A stretch of DNA of 64,000 bases from Planctomicrobium piriforme (lineage in GTDB: Bacteria; Planctomycetota; Planctomycetia; Planctomycetales; Planctomycetaceae): assembly GCF_900113665.1 (NCBI RefSeq), contig NZ_FOQD01000012.1, positions 175,958 through 239,957 of the forward strand, read 5' to 3'. A program made the position numbers and the translations under genes. Below the pieces are notes generated by a model. It searched no databases, was not told the DNA's origin, and was given only the letters and a program-made list of their open reading frames with translations. Shown here piece by piece: positions 1-8,101 of this stretch. How positions within the stretch are numbered: the stretch's first letter is position 1; each line of letters begins with the position of its first letter.

Positions 1-58
1 ATTGAGTCGCCGATTCATGTACGGTTCGTGACAACGCACCGTGCCGCACTATCTTCCG

Positions 59-1639
59 TTACTTCACAGCCGCTTCCGGGTTCGCTTCCAGCGACTGCAC
101 CTTCTCACGAACGACAGACGGAATGCCGCGGTTCATGAAATATGCCGCCAGTCCCCCTTCGAGGATCAAAAAGATTTGAACGAGAAACCATACGACGCGA
201 TCATCCGGTGATCCCCACACTGCCCACAGCATGACCGGCACGCCAACCAGAATGACTGTGCCGGCCGCCTGAAGGACGAGCGACAGCATGATCGCATCGT
301 GCGGGCGAGAGTCGAGAGAAGCAGCAACGACGATATGCAGATAAAGCAGAGACTGGACGCAGATTGCTGCCATGACGAGTGTGATCTCAAAAGTTGACCA
401 CCGATTCAGATCGAAGAACTCCGCGCGGTGCAGCCAGAGCCAGACGGCGATGACGCAGAACAACCCCAGCGCCGGGAGCAGCGTCAGGCCCGCGCCGCAA
501 ATCTTCTCCCACAAGATCTGTCGCGGCGTTTTGGGGAGCAGCAACAGGCACCCCAGCGTCTTCTCCTGGATCTCAACGCCGACGATCTGTGCTGCCAGTA
601 CGGCTGTCTCTAACAACGAGATTGTCACGAGAAGAAACGCGAAGGCTCCTTGAAGATCCTTCGTTTCCTTTCCGAGCCATCCCAGCGCCATGACAACGAG
701 TGCGAGCAATAGAAACAGCACTCCTTTTCTCCAGGCATGTTTCCAACCCCCGCCGCCGATCTGGAATTCCTTCCATTCCAATGCCTGATCCCACACTCGT
801 TGACTCGGCCGACGAGTCACCTGCCAGCGTTGCCGCCAATTGAATACTCTCCAGTCGAGGAAGTCCCCATCGAGCAATCGCTGCGCGGCCGCAGACATTC
901 CCAGCAGCAGCAAACCGAGCACCGCGCAGAAAATTGCAAACGCTCCCAGTCCGATGCCGGCATTGCTCGCTTGCAGCAGATTGGCCGACGCCTGAGCCGG
1001 ATTTCTGGAGATCAAAGCGGATAGGGGACGGTAAATTAGAGCGAGCAACGGATGACTGGGAAACGAAAACGATATTCCCACCAGTGCGATTGTGCCCACA
1101 ACAACAACGCCCAGCAGTGCTCCTCTCAACAACATGCCAGGCAACGCAGAGCGTCGCTCCGATCGTGTGATCGCGGTCCCGAACAATGCCCCGTAACACA
1201 ACGCCAGAAAGCCCATCGGCAACAAGAGAGTCAGGGCGGTCAGCATCCCTCGCATTGAGAGACCAAACGACTGCAACAAAAAGCAGATCGGAATCTCGGT
1301 CACGAGCATCCGCAGCAACTGGATCTGGAACGGAACGAGTTTCGTCGTCAACTGTCCCCATGGTCCGATGCCGGCCATTTGCAGAAAGCTGCGAGTATCC
1401 GTGTCGTCACGAACACTGGAGAGCATCTGGCCTGCCATCACCATGACGGCGAATCCATTTAACAACATCAGAATCGAGAACTCTCCGGCGACGTTGAGGG
1501 GAAGATCCTTCAAAAATGCTGTTTTCAGGATGAACATGACCGCAAACTGGAAGACCGGAAAACTGATCAGATCCTGCTCGGGTCTCTGGTGCGTGAGCCA
1601 GCGTAGACGGCGATCGATCAGTTGCCGGACGCCGCTCAT
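59..1639 (-). CDS. ABC-2-type permease-like integral membrane protein
   Basis: A 526-residue protein with about twelve hydrophobic segments and short charged loops. It appears built from two similar halves. The second half carries the element TLGCLLLLPKTPRQI (about residue 365), which resembles the loop before a transmembrane helix in ABC-2 exporter permeases; the first half has a related stretch around RSFLQMAGIGPWGQL (about residue 84). This suggests a fused permease that would work with a separate ATP-binding subunit to export a substrate or extract lipid. No ATPase gene lies beside it in the window; transcription runs toward the left edge, so a partner could lie beyond it. The substrate cannot be inferred. 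The family call comes from topology and the loop element, not from a full domain match. Confidence 0.6.
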   Translation of the reverse strand: MSGVRQLIDRRLRWLTHQRPEQDLISFPVFQFAVMFILKTAFLKDLPLNVAGEFSILMLLNGFAVMVMAGQMLSSVRDDTDTRSFLQMAGIGPWGQLTTKLVPFQIQLLRMLVTEIPICFLLQSFGLSMRGMLTALTLLLPMGFLALCYGALFGTAITRSERRSALPGMLLRGALLGVVVVGTIALVGISFSFPSHPLLALIYRPLSALISRNPAQASANLLQASNAGIGLGAFAIFCAVLGLLLLGMSAAAQRLLDGDFLDWRVFNWRQRWQVTRRPSQRVWDQALEWKEFQIGGGGWKHAWRKGVLFLLLALVVMALGWLGKETKDLQGAFAFLLVTISLLETAVLAAQIVGVEIQEKTLGCLLLLPKTPRQILWEKICGAGLTLLPALGLFCVIAVWLWLHRAEFFDLNRWSTFEITLVMAAICVQSLLYLHIVVAASLDSRPHDAIMLSLVLQAAGTVILVGVPVMLWAVWGSPDDRVVWFLVQIFLILEGGLAAYFMNRGIPSVVREKVQSLEANPEAAVK

Positions 1640-1949
1640 CTGCTGGTCCTCCTTACTTTCCGCCCGCCAGGGAATCTCAGCCAGTCACGGCTCGCTGCAA
1701 ATCAGCCCGAGTTGTCGATTGATCAACGTATTACGCATGCTGCCATTTCAATGAGTGACGCATTCAGAAACAAGCTGACCCAGGCCGCTAGATTGGCGCA
1801 AATGCTGAGGAGGCGAGCTTCAGCGGGGGCTGGCTGGAATCCGGTAACACTGGACTTTTCGGCCCTCTGCCGGTAGTCTGTGCGGTTCCCGTCGCCCCGG
1901 TTTGGATGAGGGCGGCCCAATTTGATTTAAAAGATTGACGGCACAAGAG
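1640..1949. other. Divergent intergenic interval with no recognised feature
   Basis: About 310 bases separate the permease start from the small gene at 1950. Open frames here are short, overlap each other and lack convincing starts. The interval probably contains the two divergent promoters, but I cannot point to clear -35/-10 boxes. Confidence 0.4.
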
Positions 1950-2111
1950 ATGGGACGTACCGAAAGAAGTCGTGAAATTGCTCGCCGCCGCGCTCGCACC
2001 GTGAAGGTGAAGAAGCTGCGTGCCCGGTTCGCCGCTGCCAAGACGGACGCTGAAAAGACCGCCTTGACCGAAAAGCTGAGCCGCGTGAGCCCCTTCGCGA
2101 CATTCAGCTAA
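1950..2111 (+). CDS. Small basic protein, DUF6800-like (53 aa)
   Basis: A 53-residue, strongly basic protein beginning MGRTERSREIARRR and ending SPFATFS. The Arg/Lys-rich first half is followed by an amphipathic Ala/Lys/Glu helix. I recall very similar 50-60 residue proteins annotated as DUF6800 in planctomycetes; the match is from memory. Charge and size would suit a nucleic-acid-binding or ribosome-associated protein, but that is inference. The ORF starts with ATG 18 bases after an in-frame stop-rich stretch, with only a weak purine run (AAGAG) before it. A strong rho-independent terminator begins 22 bases after the stop codon, so it is probably a single-gene transcript. Confidence 0.75.
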   Translation: MGRTERSREIARRRARTVKVKKLRARFAAAKTDAEKTALTEKLSRVSPFATFS

Positions 2112-2132
2112 GCTGATTGAAGACAACACTTT

Positions 2133-2165
2133 AACGCCGGACGCCTGATTGCGTCCGGCGTTTTT
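2133..2165 (+). terminator. Rho-independent terminator after the small basic gene
   Basis: A perfect 12-bp stem, AACGCCGGACGC (2133-2144) against GCGTCCGGCGTT (2151-2162), encloses a 6-base loop and is followed by a T run. It is the clearest intrinsic terminator in the window. An ORF extension of the next gene runs into its 3' arm, which argues against a start for that gene inside the stem. Confidence 0.88.
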
Positions 2166-2190
2166 CTACGGCCTCGGCAGGAGTTCTCCC

Positions 2191-2967
2191 TTGCTGGTCC
2201 TTCGTTCTGCTGCGCTGTTGGCGGTGTGCTTGACCTGGGGGCTCTGGACGGCAGTATCAACTGCTCGTGCCGCGGATGCCGAGCCGGTCTACGAGTTGCG
2301 AGTCTACACCTGTGAGCCCGGCAAGTTGCCTGCCCTGGAAGAACGCTTTCGCGACCACACCATGCGGCTGTTCGAAAAGCATGGGATGAAGAACCTGGCT
2401 TATTGGGAACCGCTCGACGGTCCCGAAGCCGAGACCACCCTCATCTACATTCTCGAACACGCCAGCCGCGATGCCGCAACAAAATCCTGGGCCGCGTTCC
2501 GCGCCGACCCGGAATGGAAACAGGTGGCCGCTGCCAGCGAGCAGAACCACGGCAAGATCCTCGCCAAGCCCCCGACCGCCACATTTATGGCGAAAACCGA
2601 TTACTCACCCGCCATAGGTCTGCCTGTTGCAGACAAGGTTTACGAACTTCGTACCTATACGGCTGCCGAAGGCAAACTCGACGCTCTGAACACTCGTTTC
2701 CGCGACTACACCGTGCGGCTCTTCGACAAGTACGGCATGCCGTCATACGGCTACTGGGTTCCGCTCGATCCCCCACAGTCCGGCGACACGTTGCTCTACT
2801 TCCTCGAACACACCAGTCGCGATTCCGCTGCCGCATCCTTCAAAGCCTTCGCCGCTGACCCTGAGTGGAAACAGGCGTTTACCGAGTCCCAGAAAAACGG
2901 CTCGCTGACGGCCAAAAAGCCTGAGTCCCAGTTCCTCAAACTGGTCGACTTCTCTCCGCGCAAATGA
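2191..2967 (+). CDS. Secreted NIPSNAP-family protein with two tandem domains
   Basis: A 258-residue protein with a Sec signal peptide (about residues 1-27, ending in an Ala-rich cleavage region) and two consecutive NIPSNAP-type ferredoxin-like domains (about 32-130 and 145-255). Each opens with a VYELR.YT motif and contains RLF(E/D)K(H/Y)GM and a DPEWKQ element, so the two are internal duplicates. NIPSNAP domains belong to the dimeric alpha/beta-barrel group; the substrate is unknown. I chose TTG at 2191 because AGGAG lies seven bases upstream and the signal peptide starts correctly. The longer frame from 2149 would start inside the terminator stem. Secreted NIPSNAP proteins are abundant in planctomycetes. 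Confidence 0.85.
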   Translation: MLVLRSAALLAVCLTWGLWTAVSTARAADAEPVYELRVYTCEPGKLPALEERFRDHTMRLFEKHGMKNLAYWEPLDGPEAETTLIYILEHASRDAATKSWAAFRADPEWKQVAAASEQNHGKILAKPPTATFMAKTDYSPAIGLPVADKVYELRTYTAAEGKLDALNTRFRDYTVRLFDKYGMPSYGYWVPLDPPQSGDTLLYFLEHTSRDSAAASFKAFAADPEWKQAFTESQKNGSLTAKKPESQFLKLVDFSPRK

Positions 2968-2974
2968 CGGCGGG

Positions 2975-3175
2975 GAGGAAGATCACCACGAAAAAGACGA
3001 AAGACACGAAAAATACCCTCTCGTTTCGCAGCTCCCGCTTCGAAACGCCAATCGTTACCCTGCGTTCCCAGGCAGGAGCCTGGGAACGAGCTATGTGAAA
3101 CGCCAGTTTGTTCTGCGTTCTGTTCTGAATTCTTTCGCCTTCTTTCGTGTGTTTCGTGGTCAACTCTTCTGCGTT
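2975..3175. repeat. Convergent 3' interval with phrase repeats and a 26-bp palindrome
   Basis: The gap between two convergent genes carries a degenerate repeat of the form ACGAAAAAGACGAAAGACACG (2988-3009, shown with one junction) and an opposed version TTTCGTGTGTTTCGTGGTC (about 3143-3171). Between them is a perfect 11-bp inverted repeat, CGTTCCCAGGC (3063-3073) and GCCTGGGAACG (3078-3088), with a 4-base loop. The whole could fold on either strand and may end both transcripts. No coding sequence is supported. Confidence 0.6.
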
Positions 3176-3190
3176 TGACCACCGCCTGAA

Positions 3191-4342
3191 TCACTTGCCG
3201 TTCCAATAGATCTTCACGTTCTGAGTCGAGCGGCCGCCGGCGATGATGTCGGGCTTTGAGTCGTTGTTGAGATCGCCGACGATCAGGTCTTCCGTCGCCA
3301 TTCCGCCGGCATCAACCACCTGCTTGGTCCATTGCGAGCCGTCTTCAGATGTCGCCGTGTAGACGTTCACTCCAAAGGCCGTGGGCGTATCGCTGTGGCC
3401 GAAGATGATCTCGTCAGCGCCATCGCCATTCATGTCGGCCGTCCACAGCGCATGGCCTCGTTTGAAGCCTTCGTCGATGACGATGCGACGCCACAACTCG
3501 TCTGGCTTCTCCGGCGGCAGATAGACCGCCAGCATCGTGCCGTGCATCGGTTCGACGCTCGTCAGAAAGACGCCGCCGTTCTTCAACCGGCCTGATTTGA
3601 TCTCGCCAGCGCCATTCAAGTTCGGGTCGGCAGCCGTCGCGCCGACGCCGAGTTTCGTCGCGGTGAAAGCCTCTTTGTCTTTCGCAACGAGATGCACTCC
3701 TTCCCGCGCGGACGTGATGGTGTCCGTCAGTCCGTCGCCGTTAAAGTCGACATGCCAGTGATTGTGCATGCGGTTGAGATCCTGATTCAGCACCGTTTCC
3801 GGCCAGCGGTCTTTCGCAGGATCTCTGGGGATCTCAAACGCCATCAGCCGCACGCCGGTTCCCTGGCTGGCATTCAACGGAGAGATCACGAGTTGCGGGC
3901 GGCCGGTTCCAAGGACGTCCGCAAATCGCATCCGATGCAATGAAGGCTCCGCCCCGATCGGGTAGACGGTCCACTTCTCATCCAGCGATGCCCCGCGACG
4001 CACCCATTGAATGGTGCCGGTGTTCTTCCCCATCCAGCCTGCGCCGACGGCGAAGTCGATTTGCCCGTCGCCGTCGATGTCGTAAGGAGCGATGCAAACG
4101 TTATCGGTGACTGTCTGGTCGGCAATGATGACTCGCGGCGACCAGCTCGGGTTCTCGTACCACAGCACGCGATTCTCACTGACAGCGACGACATCCTGCC
4201 GGCCATCGCCGTTCACGTCCGCCAGTGTGACCGCATAGCAGACTTTGCCAATCTGCGGATCGATCACCTGTTCGGTGAACCGCATTTCTGCTTTCAGCGC
4301 TGTTGCCGAAAATACCGCCACAATCAACCAGACGCCGCGCAT
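3191..4342 (-). CDS. Secreted FG-GAP/VCBS repeat beta-propeller protein
   Basis: A 383-residue exported protein with a signal peptide of about 18 residues. It has at least five FG-GAP/VCBS-type repeats with Ca-binding loops such as DVNGDGRQD, DIDGDGQID, DFNGDGLTD, DMNGDGADE and DLNNDSKPD. These fold as blades of a seven-bladed integrin-alpha-like propeller, typical of secreted planctomycete proteins thought to bind glycans or other proteins. I chose ATG at 4342 rather than the start ten codons upstream because GAGAGG sits eight bases before it and the signal peptide begins there. It diverges from the EEP-family gene at 4467 across a strong palindrome. The ligand cannot be predicted. Confidence 0.85.
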   Translation of the reverse strand: MRGVWLIVAVFSATALKAEMRFTEQVIDPQIGKVCYAVTLADVNGDGRQDVVAVSENRVLWYENPSWSPRVIIADQTVTDNVCIAPYDIDGDGQIDFAVGAGWMGKNTGTIQWVRRGASLDEKWTVYPIGAEPSLHRMRFADVLGTGRPQLVISPLNASQGTGVRLMAFEIPRDPAKDRWPETVLNQDLNRMHNHWHVDFNGDGLTDTITSAREGVHLVAKDKEAFTATKLGVGATAADPNLNGAGEIKSGRLKNGGVFLTSVEPMHGTMLAVYLPPEKPDELWRRIVIDEGFKRGHALWTADMNGDGADEIIFGHSDTPTAFGVNVYTATSEDGSQWTKQVVDAGGMATEDLIVGDLNNDSKPDIIAGGRSTQNVKIYWNGK

Positions 4343-4410
4343 GTTGTTCCCTCTCTGAAACAGGTGTCGCATCGGTGTAGTTTAATGGGTTGCGTTGCTA
4401 TTGTGGACCC

Positions 4411-4444
4411 ATTGTCCCGGACGCTCTGAGGCGTCCGGGACAAT
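4411..4444. repeat. Perfect 14-bp palindrome in a divergent promoter region
   Basis: ATTGTCCCGGACGC (4411-4424) is followed, after the 6-base loop TCTGAG, by its exact reverse complement (4431-4444). It lies between the divergent starts at 4342 and 4467. The same 14-base arms occur again around 47782-47861 with a longer spacer, so this is a dispersed repeat rather than a gene-specific operator. There is no T run. Confidence 0.8.
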
Positions 4445-4466
4445 CACTCACAAGGAGAGACGATCA

Positions 4467-5339
4467 ATGCCGAGGGGAATTGCGTTCACACTCTGTCTGA
4501 TATTGTCACTCGCCCCACAGGTCTCCGCTGCCGACCCCGCGCCGCTCCGGGTGATGAGTTTCAACATTCGATACGCCGCCGCGAAAGACGGCCCCAATGC
4601 CTGGGATCTGCGGAAAGACTTCCTCATCGAAACAATTCACAAGTTCAATCCCGATCTGTTGGGAACTCAGGAAACAGAAGCAGGCCAGCGTGGCTTTCTG
4701 GTGCAGCACTTTTCGGAATATGGTGAGTTAGGCGTCGGTCGCGATGATGGTCAGTTGCAAGGGGAGATGATGGCGGTCTTCTATCGCAAGAGCCGCTTTG
4801 ATCTCGTTGAAGGAGGACATTTCTGGCTCAGCGAAACCCCGGATGTCGCCGGCAGCAAGAGCTGGAACAGCGCCCATCCCCGCATGGTCACCTGGGTGCT
4901 GCTGAAAGACAAACTCGGGCCCGACCAGCCGGAGCTCTATTTCTTCAACACGCACTTCGACCACATCAGTCAGGAAGCGCGAAATCATGGGGGGCTGATT
5001 CTGCACGATCGCATCGCCGCTGCTTCTGAACGTGCCGCCGTGATTGTGACCGGCGACTTCAATTCCAAAGAAGGGAGCGAACCGTACACGAATCTGTTCA
5101 CCCCGCACGCCGGCCAGCCGCTGCTGACGGACGCCTATCGTGCGGTCCATCCCGCAGTCGGACCAGAAGAAGGGACCGCCAATGCCTTTAATCCAGCCAA
5201 CATCACCGGCGCCCGCATCGACTGGATCGGATTCACAAAACAGTTCACTGCCAAAAGCGCCGAGATCAACCGAGTGGAACGAGAAGGCAAACTGCCGTCA
5301 GACCACTTCCCGATCGAAGTCGTGTTGAACTGGCGATGA
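4467..5339 (+). CDS. Secreted endonuclease/exonuclease/phosphatase (EEP) family protein
   Basis: A 290-residue protein with a 21-residue signal peptide and an EEP (DNase I/sphingomyelinase-like) fold. All family motifs are visible: the early Asn in MSFNIRY, metal-binding Glu in GTQETE, NTHFDH, the catalytic GDFNSKEG, Asp in RIDWIGF and the terminal SDHFPIE. It should be an active metal-dependent phosphodiesterase or phosphomonoesterase outside the cytoplasm; secreted members of this type include endo-phosphatases and nucleases, so the substrate stays open. ATG at 4467 has AGGAGA at ideal spacing; the longer frame from 4395 would run through the palindrome and is less likely. Confidence 0.88.
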   Translation: MPRGIAFTLCLILSLAPQVSAADPAPLRVMSFNIRYAAAKDGPNAWDLRKDFLIETIHKFNPDLLGTQETEAGQRGFLVQHFSEYGELGVGRDDGQLQGEMMAVFYRKSRFDLVEGGHFWLSETPDVAGSKSWNSAHPRMVTWVLLKDKLGPDQPELYFFNTHFDHISQEARNHGGLILHDRIAAASERAAVIVTGDFNSKEGSEPYTNLFTPHAGQPLLTDAYRAVHPAVGPEEGTANAFNPANITGARIDWIGFTKQFTAKSAEINRVEREGKLPSDHFPIEVVLNWR

Positions 5340-5353
5340 ACGGAGAAGAGTCT

Positions 5354-5511
5354 TAACCACGGAAGGCACGGAGAACACGGAAATCCAATGTCAAAATCTC
5401 ACCCCATTTTTGGCGAGCATACTCACTCGGATCGCCAGTGGAATCATCAACCTTGGATTCCAGTGAGACCTCATTGACATCCGTGAATTCCGTGCCTTCC
5501 GTGGTTACTCT
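5354..5511. repeat. Inverted phrase repeat between convergent genes
   Basis: A degenerate 9-base phrase, ACCACGGAAGGCACGGAGAA and following (5355-5383), recurs in opposite orientation as CCGTGCCTTCCGTGGTTA (about 5489-5506). The two arms enclose about 100 bases and nearly fill the interval between the stop codons at 5339 and 5514. The arrangement matches other convergent intervals in the window and may form a bidirectional 3' stem. Confidence 0.65.
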
Positions 5512-5513
5512 TC

Positions 5514-6011
5514 TTATTCCGCAGACGTCTTCGGAGGCGGAACGTCGGCGTAGTCTTCGAGGATTGTGGCCGACTTGTCGAGCAGGGCCAGCGCCTGGGG
5601 GATGTCCACTTCCAGCAGCCGTCGCAGGGCCGACATGCGGCCGCGGAACTCATCGACATCGTGATGAATTTTCTGCGACCACCGTTTCACCCGTTCGATC
5701 TGTTCCTGGCAGTGTTGCAGGCGGCGCTTGGCTTTGTCGTAGTCCAGCTTTTCCTCGATGCAAGACGACTTCCTTCCGGCGACGGTCCGCATCTGGCACG
5801 TCGTGAGCGCCGTTCTGGTCGACGCCACCAGATCGAATGCCTTTCGCAGTTGCACCGTCCAGTACATCGGGCGGTCCTGCTCGATCCAGTCGAACGCCCG
5901 TTGCGTCTCCACCTGCATCGACTGCAAAGCCCCTTCGACCTCCTCGGCAAAGCGCATGAGCTTCACCCGAAAGTCGCGAATGACAGCGATGTCGCGGACG
6001 TTGGCAGGCAT
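5514..6011 (-). CDS. Conserved helical protein of unknown function (165 aa)
   Basis: A 165-residue soluble protein predicted to be almost wholly alpha-helical. Charged heptad-like stretches include AEEVEGALQSMQVETQRAFD (about 22-41) and a long coiled-coil around YDKAKRRLQHCQEQIERVKR (about 90-110), followed by an acidic, Pro-rich tail. There is no signal peptide, membrane segment or catalytic motif. I do not recognise a named family. The shape resembles small structural or adaptor proteins, but no function can be assigned. No Shine-Dalgarno sequence precedes the ATG, which follows a GGTTTAAGG-type repeat by only a few bases. It diverges from ruvC. Confidence 0.65.
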   Translation of the reverse strand: MPANVRDIAVIRDFRVKLMRFAEEVEGALQSMQVETQRAFDWIEQDRPMYWTVQLRKAFDLVASTRTALTTCQMRTVAGRKSSCIEEKLDYDKAKRRLQHCQEQIERVKRWSQKIHHDVDEFRGRMSALRRLLEVDIPQALALLDKSATILEDYADVPPPKTSAE

Positions 6012-6013
6012 GG

Positions 6014-6107
6014 GGAAGGTTGAACGTTTAAGGTTTAAGGTTGAAGGTGAAAATCGAGGCGACTGATTTCCTGCTGACTGCTGAAAGCTGATCGCTGACC
6101 GCCGATT
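6014..6107. repeat. Two degenerate phrase repeats upstream of ruvC
   Basis: GTTTAAGGTTTAAGGTTGAAGG (6029-6050, core) is followed by GACTGCTGAAAGCTGATCGC (about 6074-6093). The first phrase recurs on both sides of 6870, the second near 56560. Both sit in the divergent region between the helical protein and ruvC, an exception to the usual 3' location of these repeats. Confidence 0.6.
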
Positions 6108-6212
6108 GCCGAAAATTCTGGCTGGGCCAGGCGAATTTCTGTTATCTTCCGCACAGCGTCATATTTCCCAAAGTACGCCCGACGGAAGTGCGAAACAAGG
6201 AAGGAATCGCCC

Positions 6213-6821
6213 GTGCTGAACTCTGCCGCCCCTCCCGTTCCGGAACAGGACGCCCCGGCAGCCGCTTCGACGGGAGCCTGCCGAAGGACTTCCGGCGTGG
6301 GCATGTCGTTAGGGAATACGTTCGCCGGCGCACGTGGCACGGTCTATCTGGGGATCGACCCTGGACTCAACCGCACCGGTTACGCCCTGCTGCGACGCGG
6401 CCCCCGTCCGATTTTGCTGGAAGGGGGCGTCATCAGCTCCCGTCCCAAAACCTCACTCGCCGAACGCGTGCGGGAAATCGGGGACGGCATTCGCGAACTG
6501 ATCGAAGAGTTTTCGCCTGACGCCGTGGCGATCGAACAACTCTTTTCGATGCCGCGGAATCCCAGAACAGCCATTCTCATGGCGCACGCCCGCGGCGCGA
6601 TTCTGTTCGCGGTCGCCAACAGCGAGCGGCCCGTCGTGAACTACTCGCCGCGGCAGGTGAAAAAGCTGCTCACCGGCAGCGGCACCGCTTCGAAGGAACA
6701 GGTGCAAATGGCGATTCAGCGCGAACTCGGCCTGGCTTCCATTCTCGAACCCAACGACGTCGCCGACGCCTGTGCCATTGCCCTGTGTCACTATCACAGC
6801 CTGCGGTGTGCTTTGGTATGA
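6213..6821 (+). CDS. ruvC: Crossover junction endodeoxyribonuclease RuvC
   Basis: RuvC resolves Holliday junctions during recombinational repair by symmetric cleavage, acting with the RuvAB motor. The protein has the RNase H-like fold with the acidic catalytic residues visible: Asp49 in LGIDPG, Glu108 in AIEQLF and the C-terminal pair in NDVADACAIA. The length is 202 residues against about 160-175 in most RuvC proteins because of a Pro/Ala-rich N-terminal extension of about 40 residues. GTG at 6213 has AAGGAAGG eight bases upstream and is preferred; an internal ATG at 6303 would give a standard-length protein but lacks a good ribosome site. ruvA and ruvB are not in the window. Confidence 0.93.
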   Translation: MLNSAAPPVPEQDAPAAASTGACRRTSGVGMSLGNTFAGARGTVYLGIDPGLNRTGYALLRRGPRPILLEGGVISSRPKTSLAERVREIGDGIRELIEEFSPDAVAIEQLFSMPRNPRTAILMAHARGAILFAVANSERPVVNYSPRQVKKLLTGSGTASKEQVQMAIQRELGLASILEPNDVADACAIALCHYHSLRCALV

Positions 6822-6825
6822 GGGT

Positions 6826-6911
6826 GGTTGAAGGTTGAGGCGTTTAAGGTTTAAGGTCGAAAAAACGTCTTCTGACTATCCTTAAACCTTCAACCATAAA
6901 CCCTCAACCTT
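6826..6911. repeat. Inverted phrase repeat that overlaps the end of the CPBP gene
   Basis: GGTTGAAGGTTGAGG...TTTAAGGTTTAAGG (6827-6856) faces CCTTAAACCTTCAACC (6880-6895) and AAACCCTCAACCTTCC (6897-6912). The second arm is also coding: read on the minus strand it encodes the last residues, KVEGLWLKV, and the stop codon of the CPBP protease gene. The interval lies between convergent genes. Confidence 0.7.
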
Positions 6912-7838
6912 CCTGCTCCTTGTCTGCAGCAGCAACAGCATCATCACCAGGTACATGCTCAGCGAGAGCATCAGCGCCGGTGACACGGGATCTTGCTGGC
7001 TGAGCTGGAAATGGACCAGCGAGATCGCCAGCAGGTTGTTGCAGAAGTGGACCAGCACCGGAATCCAGATGGTGCCGGTCTGCAGGTAGAGCAGATGCAG
7101 CAGGATGCCGACGGGCAGTGTCGCAATCGCATGTGGCGGCGACCCGTGAATCGCGGCAAAGCAGAGTGACGAAAGCAGCACTCCGCGGACGATTCCGAAC
7201 CGTCCCACAAGTCGGCGTCCCAGCACTCCGCGAAAGACCAGTTCTTCCGCCACGGCCGGGGCCAGGGCCATCGCCACAATCAGCACCGGATAGGGCACCC
7301 CCTGGAAGGTCGAATACAAGTGGTCGAGCGAAGTCTGCCGCAACACCGTCGCCGAAGGCCACGCAACAGTCGGTTCCGACTGCCACCACGCGTTTGCCAC
7401 GTCGTAGATGAGATTGCCAATCAGCGCAATCGGGCAGACGGTCGCCAGCGAGATAATGATTTCATCTGTCGACGGGTAGCGCCAGCCGATCCGCTGTCGG
7501 AAATGCCGACCCTCGCGGAGCCGGATCGCAGGCAGCAGCAGGAACAGCCCTCCCAGAACGGGCGTGCCGATCAGCAGAAAGGAACGGTCCAGATCGGTCG
7601 CCAGCACCCAATCGATAATTTCGGATTGAGGAGGCCATTGCAGGCCGAAGGCCGCCGTCAGCAGGATCGCGAGCAATAGCACCAGGACCAGTCCCTGAGC
7701 CAGCAGGAACCCGAACGTCCACAGCAGGGCTTCCAGCAGCGAGCAGACCATCGGCAAAGCTCGCCAGCGACGCAGGCCAGTTGGGGCATCACCCCCGGCC
7801 ACTGCGTCCGTTTCGGCTGCTGTCAACGCGTTCGACAT
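6882..7838 (-). CDS. CPBP-family intramembrane metalloprotease
   Basis: A 318-residue polytopic membrane protein (about eight helices) of the CPBP/Abi (Rce1-like) family. The family's motifs are present: the Glu-Glu pair in AEELVFRG (about residue 200), a histidine in CFAAIHG, and the C-terminal HFCNN. Members cleave prenylated or other membrane-embedded substrates; bacterial roles include bacteriocin self-immunity and signalling, and the substrate here is unknown. I chose ATG at 7838, preceded by AGGGG at eight bases; an upstream ATG at 7898 would add 20 residues without a ribosome site. The last nine residues are encoded by a dispersed phrase repeat, so the native C-terminus has probably been replaced or extended. 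Confidence 0.85.
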   Translation of the reverse strand: MSNALTAAETDAVAGGDAPTGLRRWRALPMVCSLLEALLWTFGFLLAQGLVLVLLLAILLTAAFGLQWPPQSEIIDWVLATDLDRSFLLIGTPVLGGLFLLLPAIRLREGRHFRQRIGWRYPSTDEIIISLATVCPIALIGNLIYDVANAWWQSEPTVAWPSATVLRQTSLDHLYSTFQGVPYPVLIVAMALAPAVAEELVFRGVLGRRLVGRFGIVRGVLLSSLCFAAIHGSPPHAIATLPVGILLHLLYLQTGTIWIPVLVHFCNNLLAISLVHFQLSQQDPVSPALMLSLSMYLVMMLLLLQTRSRKVEGLWLKV

Positions 7839-7950
7839 ACTTCGAACCCCTGCCCCCGTCTCTGTCAAATTACGGGGAGCCAGAGGAATCGTCAACATGC
7901 GGTTTTGGAACAGAACCGGAGAACGCGGGAAAAGTGGCGCCGAATACGGA

Positions 7951-8085
7951 TAAAAGAAACCACGAATCGCACCAATTTCACGAACAGGTCATCGTAATTC
8001 GCCGCAGTGACCTGAGAACAGATCTCTGCGGATGACGCGTCTTCGATAATTCCATTCGTGTCATTCGTCTGATTCGTGGTTCAAA
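7951..8085. repeat. Inverted CACGAATC-type phrase repeat at the 3' end of the DUF1080 gene
   Basis: AAACCACGAATCGCACCAAT (7957-7976) faces CATTCGTCTGATTCGTGGTT (8062-8081). The element sits 17 bases after the stop codon at 8102 (minus strand). It is similar in design to the repeats at 2975 and 5354 but with another phrase. Confidence 0.6.
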
Positions 8086-8101
8086 ACTTTCCCGAATTCC
8101 A

